Positions 56,842 to 64,000 of a stretch of 64,000 nt of DNA are shown one piece after another (positions within the stretch are counted from its first letter, which is position 1; the number at the start of each line of letters is the position of its first letter). The DNA comes from Cladobotryum mycophilum (Eukaryota > Ascomycota > Sordariomycetes > Hypocreales > Hypocreaceae), in assembly GCA_036429605.1 (NCBI GenBank), contig CM071589.1, positions 1,736,001-1,800,000 on the forward strand. Reading direction: 5' to 3'. The notes beneath the pieces were generated by a model. That model made no database searches. It was not told the origin of the DNA and saw only the letters and a list, made by a program, of their open reading frames with translations. Made by a program: the position numbers and the translations under genes.

Positions 56842-59285
56842 TTGGCTAATTGACTTGTGACTCGATGACTGCCCATCCCCTGGCCCTCCCGCGCGGCACT
56901 TCTTACCTTCCTATGTAATGATTTCCCTTGGATCTTCACCACATCATCGTGTTTTGTCAGCAAACCTGCATCGACGATTATCACATCCACAATCAGACAT
57001 CAGACGCCCTTGCTGGCTAAATTCCCCTCTCCTCCCCTCCCCTCCACTCTCCAACCCCCAACCACCGACCCCCAGGAAAGGCACATACAGACCTACATAT
57101 CACATAGTACCTGTTCCTAAAGAGAAGGCACCATGTCAGTTCTTTGCATATCAAGAAACCTTGCGTACAATATCCACTTTGTGGTTTTCTCCCCCCTTTC
57201 CCTTACGATACACACCCCCTCACTCCCTACTCCTTCACCTTGGACTATCTCACCCCAGTTTTATCTCATCCCGGAGAGTTACCCCCGGACTACCACACAG
57301 ACAAGCAACCATACGATGCATACACCACCACCATATGCATGGCTTATTTAGGTCAACGAATGAGCCTCATCACCTTGTGAAAAATACGACCTAATCCGGT
57401 TAGTGAGTCCTGTCCTACCAAAGGACTTCTCCTTACCCTTACATTAGTAGGTATGTTCACACGGCAGTTGGGGGGTCATTGTCCGTTTGAAGCGCACACT
57501 ACTTTTGTTTGCTGCGGCTCACACCCACCACAAGTGAAAGCAAGTGCAGCAGTCTCATCGTCATCGTCATTTGAATGCCATCCATCCCAAAGACAGGGAA
57601 AAAAACATATCAGCAATCCATCAGCATCGTCATCGTCATCAGCACAGGGCAACGTCCACCCACAGTCAGATCAAACTCACCAAACAACCCATAATTCTGA
57701 CAGCATGGGCCCTGTTTTGGCTCTGGCTTTTTTCTTTCCTTTTTGTCTCCTTTGCACCTCGGCACATCATGGATAATTTACACACCACCACCCTTTCTTT
57801 GCTTTTCTCACTTTTTTCTTTCTCTTCGCCGAGATCCATCATCCCAAAGAAACGAAGTAGGAAAAACGCACACTCCCTCCCAACACCATCTCCGAACTTA
57901 CATGATGCATCTCAAAAGCACACAGACCATGCCGAACCATCACCCGAACAAGGTCATACCGTTTCTGTTTTACACTTCTCACATAAACACATACTAACTG
58001 ATAACCCTTGACAGTTTTTGGTCTTTTTGCTTTTTGCATCGCCTGATATACCAAATTTGGGCGTTAACTGCCAACTAATAGCACCAAGCTAAGCGTAGCT
58101 CATTCTCGTTCCCTTTTCTTCCCCAGAGATCTCACCACAATCTCACGATCCATACACTAAGACCCAATCAACCGCCGTACTAACGGAGGCCTCAGAGTAT
58201 GACTCCCCTCTCTCCCTCCCCTAACCAAACTATGCCGGAAACTATCACCGTTTTCGGTATACATCAAGTTTGGACCTAGCTAGGCAGTTGCCCATTTTAT
58301 CCCACTTAAGCGCGCGTAAAAGAGGGAGAAGAGAGACAGGGCGTGTATCTTGGCTGTCGGTGAGCCCCCCAAATCTGATCACGACAATCATGACAATCTA
58401 TTACTCCCGTACTTCACATTCACCCCCTTCCTAGTACTCTATCTCCATAAAAAAAACAAAAACAAAAAGTCTTGGTTTTTCATTCATCAAACCCCGGCGG
58501 CTTCACTTGATTGGTTTTTGGATATGCTTATAATGTTGACCGTGATGACTCAAAGTAAGCCCTTTCTTTTTTGTGCACAAAGGCTACCCATCTACAAACC
58601 ATCCAACCCCCCTTGTGACGATGATTTGAAAATTATATACATGTTCGTAAAAACGAGAAGAGGCTTACCTACACTACACTCTCCTCTAGTCCAAAAGGGC
58701 AATTACCAATCCTCCTATACTTCCACCTCGTGCTCGTATCGCCACAGTGGAACCCGTCACTCTATCTACCCGTGTCCTTAAGTGAAACAAGGTCACGGCA
58801 AAAAAGAAAAAGAAAGGGCTTGTATCCATCGAAAATGACGCCTTGTTTGTCATCATCTGGTATATAGGTTTCAAAGTAATAACGAATCAGAAACCACAAA
58901 AGGAGAACACATACGCACACCAACCTTTGCATCGCTAAACACGTGCCCTTGGCACCCTCACACCCTCACATCAGCTTGCAGTCTGCAACCTGCAGCACAC
59001 GGTCCTCTATCCCGTATCCTTCTTCCCTTTCGGCCCCTTATCTCCGAATATTGCAGAGTACACTTCTAGAAACGAGGCCGATGACGGCCGTCTTGGCTTG
59101 GCAACTCAAAAGGATATGTTGCTTCATTTTCATCCCGTTCCGTCTTGATATAAAAAGCAGCGAATGGTTAACCAACGAATCATAATCATCACGAAAAAAA
59201 GAAATGCTTAATGGCCCTCTAAACTCCGAGCATGATAGTGTTATTTTTGTATTCGTAAAAAAAACGCTTTGTATTAGGCAAAGCC

Positions 59286-62200
59286 TTAAGATCGTCGATT
59301 CATAGCCGCGGTTGCGCCTGCTGCGGCAATGTCCTGCCTCCCGCTCGCGGTTCGGCCGGCTGCCCGCGGAAGGCCACTAGTAGTTACTGTTGTGGTGCTG
59401 CCACCCCCTGTTGCTGCTGGTCCGGCACTCGTTCGTCTATTGATGCTTGCCGTGGTAGCTGCCGTGACCCCTGAGACCCTCCTAGTACTACCGGAAACGG
59501 CTTTGTGAGGGCTGACACCCGCACCACGAAATGACGAAGATGCGCTTACTTTACCACTGGCCCCCGGCGGATCCGGCAAAGGTCGCGGCACTGATATGGT
59601 GTTGTGGCGTTTTATCGGCGACGAATCACGCATGGGTAGGCGAGGGACTGGGGCAGGTGCCTTGACTCCCGTGATGAACTCATGCCGTATAGCCTCCTCG
59701 GGCTTGAGTCGCCGGTCAGGGTCCCATCGGAGGCACCGGGTAAGGAAATCCACAAATGCTTCGTCATCGCATTTGAGAACCTGCTGCAAAGTCTTCGACG
59801 ACGGCCGACGTCTGCGACCTTTGGACGAGACTGTCAACCGTGGCTTACCCATCGAGTCAAAGAAAAGCTTCTTCCTCGTACTCTTCTCAATTAGATGCTT
59901 CTCCGGAGGACCAAACACCTCCATGATACAGGCAAGCTGTTCTTGCTCATTCTCACCAGGGAAGATGGGAACTCCGGTATACAATTCGGCAAGGATACAA
60001 CCGACACTCCACATGTCAATAGGCAGACCATATGTCATGCCAAGGATTACTTCCGGTGATCGGTAAAATCGGGACTGAATATAAGTGTAGACCTTCTCGC
60101 TCTCAAAACAACTAGATCCGAAATCGATGACTTTGATTTCTGAATGCAATGGGTGGCGCAGGAGAATATTTTCGGGCTTAAGATCGCAGTGGATAACCTT
60201 GTGTTGCTTGAGCAAGATTAGGGAACTGAGGATCTGCTTGGTGAATCGTCTAATGATACGCAGGGAGAACCCGCGGAAGGAGTGTGCCTTGATAAATTCG
60301 TAAAGATTCATGTCTAAGAGCTCAGTCGAGATGCAAAGATGTCCACGGAAGTAGAAGCTTTCGGTGAAGTTCACCATACTGTGCTTATTCTTGGGGTCCT
60401 ATGATACGAAATTAGTCACGTCAATAAATAAGTAAAACCCCCATTATGCTAGCACATACCCATTCGCGAAGTTTCTCGAGAATCTTGACTTCGACGAGAG
60501 CTTGCTGGTGGAACCTCTTCTTGTTTCGGATGATTTTGACCGCAACAAGAATTCCAAGCTTGTGATCAATACAGCGAACGACCTGTCCGAAGCTTCCCTT
60601 TCCGAGAACATCGATAATCTCATAACGATACGCAATGTGATCACCAATAACAATCGCATAGTCTCCACGATCATCGTCGTAGCCAAAGTTAGGCAAATCC
60701 GACTGCAAGTCACCCACCACTTTGTGAGCATTCTGAGTGCCACAGAAATACACGTCATCATACTCGATAATCTCGCCCCGCTCATAGATGTTGAGCATGG
60801 CAATGCGAATAGCTTCATGAGAGCCAACTCGTTCCTTGGGTGTCGCCCTCTTCTTGAGGGCATCCAGAGTCCTAGCAGCAATTTCAGTCTCCTTGCGTCG
60901 AGATCCAAGCTTTCTCATTTCCTCATTAGCCAACATGTCATCTTTGTCAAGCTCAGCAGTGTATGAGGCTGCATTTTGCAACGCGTTTACAGACGACTTT
61001 GGTCTGATAAACTTGTGAACTACCGAGGTCGAGCGTGTTGTAGGCATGGTGCTGACGTCAATTGTGACGTCCTTCTTGCTATGCCATGTGTCACTCTTGG
61101 TCCTATCATGAGAAACAAACCCGCTCAAGCTAGCGTTGGAACTCTTTCTTCTCCGGGTTTCTAGAAAGCCACCAGTCGTGTTAACGGAAATGGTGGAAGT
61201 ATTATCTTGTTTTGTGTTAGGTAATGAACTCAATGTTGATGAAGTAGGCATTCGGGGCGTTGGCATGGGGTCATGTTTTGTGCTATGTTCCGTCGGCTTT
61301 TCAAAAAGATCTGTCGGGGGGATGATGCCACTCTTGGAGGCGCCTCGTCTCCATGACATGCTCAGCTTCCGCCTCAATGAACTCATTGACGAAGGTGTCA
61401 CCGGCTCTTCTAGGAGAGGCATCGGTGGAGGAGACTTGGGGATGGGCTTATCGGTATGCGGCGGCCTGGGTCCAGCAGGTTTTGACGGCGTTTTCTCCTC
61501 GAATATGGAACCAGTTACAGTAGCATAGTCACTGCCCGTCTTAGTCCGTCTCAAATATCCGCTTGGGATTCCTCCTCTCGGGAAAGATGATGATAAGTAA
61601 GGCGATATGCTCGGCTTCTGATCCGCGTCCTTCAAAACCAGAGAAGATTCCGATGACGAGCTCACATCTGGTGGAGTGGGAGCCACCCGAGTGTGATGAA
61701 CAGAGGTATTGCTCCTAAGAGACGGCATCTCCATGGACTCATCATAACCAACTTTGGAAAAGAAGGCAGTTTTTGAAGCAGTCATTGGCGTTGTTGGTGT
61801 CTTTGGCAGCTGTCGCGATGGTGGTGGGCTCAGATGTCGCTCAGTGTTCTTCTGCTCCTGCAGAGCAGTTACCTTGGCACTCGTAGGCACGGTCAGAGGA
61901 GCCAAGTTCAGCGGAGGGAGTCTCAGGGGCTCAAGGCTCCTCTTATTTTGAGTCTTGTGCTTTTCATCATCTACAATCGCTGTGGGTACAAAACTCTTCC
62001 TGGTGCTTTGCTTACGCTGAAGTCTGGTCTCTGTGTGAGTAGGCATCGAAATACTAGTCGCCGAACTGTTGTAGAGACTCATATTATCCAGCATGCTGAG
62101 ATTGGACTTCTTCTTCTCCAGAAAATACGCATCCGCAGGTGAGTCCTTTGGAGATTCATATGCCTTGGGAATTGCGGGGACAGGTGGAACATCCTCATCA

Positions 62201-63742
62201 TCTTCCATGGGCATGGGATTATGAACCGTTGTGTGCTTGGGGGCGGGAAGTCGTGAGTGAGAAGATGACTGTGACAGTCGTGGCTGTAGAGATCCGGTTG
62301 ATGTCCTGACCGTATTAAAGCTTACTGTAGAGCCACCCGACAGTCCAGAGCTGTATGATTTCCTGCCAATATCTGGCGTTGTTCGAGCGGAAGAAGGCGT
62401 GCCACTACCCGACGTCTTTCTAGGTATCATTGAGGGTGATCGAGAATCTGCTCGCAAGTCCATAGAGATCGGCGGTGGGGGCGGCGGAACATTGTTGAGT
62501 TGGTTGAGGCTCGCAGATTGTGGCATCATCGACATTCGCTTCAATTTCTTGATTTCAGTCGGGCTTATAGTTCTAGCGCCGAGCCCAGTAGCATGAGAGG
62601 CATGGCCCCCAGGCATCATGGATTGGCGCTTCCCGGACGAAGGCGTTGTCGCCTTTACTCCAACACGAGGTGATTTAGGAGCCATGGAGGAATGTCGACT
62701 TTGGTCTGGATTGAGCGTGTTGCTAGCGACGAGGCTTGTCTGGCTGTTCATCGGGGACGGCTGCATAGACTTTGCCTTGAGAGATCTGGTCATGGTTCCG
62801 CTACGGGTGATTTCCGAGCCCCCGTCAATCGAGGATCTCGTCAAATCACCGGGCCTCTCCGATACCAAACTAGGACGTCTCTTGGAGGCAGTTCGCGTTA
62901 TTGTCGTTTCGGTGTCTGTGACAACTCCGGGGCCAATCGATTTTCGTGGGGTCTTTGTGGTGACATTGACGCTGACATTGCTGTGAGAGACTGGAGGGTA
63001 GTGGCTCTGGCGGCGGGTCCGCATGGCTATTGGAGCTGAGGCGGTATCGGTGGAACCAGAAGTCGACGAAACAAGAGACGAGTTACTAGGCTGCCGGGTA
63101 GCAATGCTGGGTCTGCGCAGAATCGAGCCTGACCGCCCAGACCGATTGGTCGTGGCCTGGACGTTCACACGCGTTGTGCTGCCATTGGGCGCAGCGGCCG
63201 ACTTTTCGGGCATTTTGTTGTCGTCAAGATCTGGTGATTCGAGGGTCGGGGAGGGAAACTTTGTCAATTTAAAGTCTCCAGAGGCGGACTCGATGCTGGT
63301 GTGGAGGTCGTCGAAGCTCACAGAGGGCAAGAATTCGTAGGGCCCAGTGACGGTGGTTGTGGTGGTTGTGGTGGTTGTGGTGGTGGTTGTAGATTGTTCT
63401 GTTTGACCTGCATCTCCATTTCGACGAAAAGAAAAGAGCGAATGATTACTGGAAGAAGTTGCGCTTAGCATTGGAGAGTCGGAGACCAATTTGGTGCTCC
63501 TCGAAGAGGACCGCAGCACGCGATTGGATCCAGAGTGGGTTCTGGTCGATGACGATGTCAGTGCTTCGTATTCAACCAATGCAAACCACCCACCCAGCCA
63601 GAGAAAGAGGTGGTTGGTTGGTGGGTTGGTGGGTTCGGTTCGGTGGGTGGCCGTACAAGGAAAAAGGAAGGCGTACTCACTGTCCTGATGAGGGTTGGTT
63701 TGCCGGTTGAGATCCAGCGGATAATTTGTGCTTCAGGGTCAT
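59286..63742 (-). CDS. DYRK-family protein kinase, Pom1-like
   Basis: Dual-specificity kinase of the DYRK family. The fission-yeast member Pom1 is a cell-polarity and size regulator. Exon 2 (63541-60460) and exon 3 (60398-59286) are firm; they join at EW/DPKNKHS across a GTATGT/CATAG intron. Exon 1 (63742-63681, MTLKHKLSAGSQPANQPSSG) is a model: its GTGAGT donor and a CTGAC branch before CGACCAG give an in-frame join, for 1,418 residues in total. About 980 Ser/Thr/Pro-rich residues precede the kinase domain. Kinase motifs are complete: GKGSFGQVV, VAVKIIRNKKRFHQQAL, HCDLKPEN (Asp ~1120), DFGSSCF (~1140), the activation-loop YTYIQSRFYRSPEV with the autophosphorylated Y-x-Y, and DMWSVGCILAEL. 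A Thr run is coded by a (GGTTGT)n tract near 63355-63392. The C-terminal tail is Ala/Thr/Arg-rich. Intact. Confidence 0.9.
63355..63392 (-). repeat. (GGTTGT)n tract coding for poly-Thr
   Basis: ACA/ACC triplets on the coding strand give a run of about thirteen threonines in the disordered N-terminus of the DYRK kinase. Length change here keeps the frame. Confidence 0.85.
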
Positions 63743-64000
63743 AGAGCTGATGGCCGCGGTGAGAGTGGAAACGGGGGGGGGGGGTTGATGCAGGTCGTCC
63801 CACGGCTTTTTGTTTCCTTGGCTTCTTTCTCGAAATGGTCGGTCGCTGATGAAAGAACAAAAAGCCAAGGCGGTTCGTTGTCGTCAAGGTCTCAGTCCGT
63901 TCAAGGAGCTGAGTACATTCGAACGGCTACCACATTCCGGCCAAGTGTATGTATCTGAAAGACTTGAGAGAGGAGGGAGGGAGAGGGAGAGGAGAGGAAG
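63743..64000. other. Right flank, upstream of the DYRK kinase
   Basis: Contains a G10-class run near 63774-63784 and should hold the kinase leader or promoter. The exact start codon of the kinase depends on this region and is uncertain. Confidence 0.5.

Larger units (their letters stand above)
47521..59285. other. 11.8-kb gene desert with dense simple-sequence DNA
   Basis: I see no supportable gene on either strand. The stretch carries AGAGGGTG, CATAG, GA, GT, GCAGTGTAGT, CCATAC, GGAT and GGCA tandem repeats, an A18-G7 run at 52114-52138 and a GC-rich hairpin at 51180-51221. It is the upstream region of the small Cys/His gene and the 3' flank of the DYRK kinase. Long regulated promoters or non-coding transcripts are possible, but nothing in the sequence proves either. 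Confidence 0.55.

Noticed and set aside
63558..63887. Minus-strand frame (PPPRFHSHRGHQLYDPEAQIIRWISTG) as an alternative first exon of the DYRK kinase
   Set aside because: It uses the same GTGAGT donor, but in that frame the donor is phase 0 and neither nearby acceptor joins it to exon 2 in frame. The MTLKHKLS frame joins cleanly. Left open as a lower-probability alternative.
1..64000. CRISPR arrays, prophage, bacterial operons, biosynthetic gene cluster, intact transposons
   Set aside because: The window is nuclear fungal DNA. I see no direct-repeat/spacer array, no polyketide or peptide synthetase fragments, no transposase or reverse-transcriptase motifs, and no long terminal repeats.

Overview
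This is a gene-sparse stretch of a filamentous ascomycete (Pezizomycotina) genome, most likely a Sordariomycete and plausibly Hypocreales. The evidence is short introns of about 50-150 nt with GTANGT-type donors and CTAAC/CTRAY branch points, fungal-specific genes (Ecm33-like GPI cell-wall protein, GT62 mannan-polymerase subunit, Pom1-type DYRK kinase, CFEM-like membrane protein), pyrimidine-rich leaders, and long intergenic tracts full of microsatellites and TACCTA / TACTCCGTA motifs. There is no bacterial-type organisation, and I found no CRISPR array, rRNA, tRNA or intact transposon.

Layout: a mitochondrial carrier (+, 953-2081) converges on ribosomal protein eL22 (-, 2501-3207). A very long acidic, Glu/Pro/Ala/Val-repeat protein (-, 3890-11484) follows, then 3.7 kb without a gene. 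The Dbp5 DEAD-box mRNA-export helicase (-, 15156-16768) and an SPF45-like G-patch splicing factor (+, 17268-18890) share a divergent 0.5 kb promoter region. Next come the Ecm33-like protein (-, 19568-20867), a 3-methyladenine DNA glycosylase (-, 24335-25444), an Anp1-type GT62 mannosyltransferase (+, 27062-28534), ESCRT-III Snf7 (+, 29708-30575), and a large secreted-domain/transmembrane/tail protein (+, 33103-36389) that converges on a giant MFS transporter (-, 36778-41369). After 5.9 kb of non-coding sequence there is a 77-residue Cys/His-rich conserved protein (-, 47287-47520), then an 11.8 kb gene desert, and finally a Pom1-like DYRK kinase (-, 59286-63742).

The genes are housekeeping and cell-wall/morphogenesis functions (mRNA export and splicing, N-mannan synthesis, GPI wall protein, polarity kinase, ESCRT). 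They do not form a biosynthetic cluster.

The most striking observation is that five genes are broken at six sites. Every break is cured by adding one base to a mononucleotide run (G4, A7, G5, C5, C5, T7), and after each cure the total exon length becomes a multiple of three. The MFS gene additionally carries two in-frame stops (TAG, TGA) in an otherwise open frame. Uniform loss of one base per run in otherwise unrelated genes points first to homopolymer-length error in the assembly, but two of the runs (A AAA AAT and T TTT TTT, in the right phase) also match classical -1 slippery heptamers. Other points of interest are a His-rich/K-V-R-P-Y repeat in the MFS N-terminal extension, a textbook G-quadruplex tract, a GC-rich hairpin, and an isolated candidate zinc-binding microprotein.
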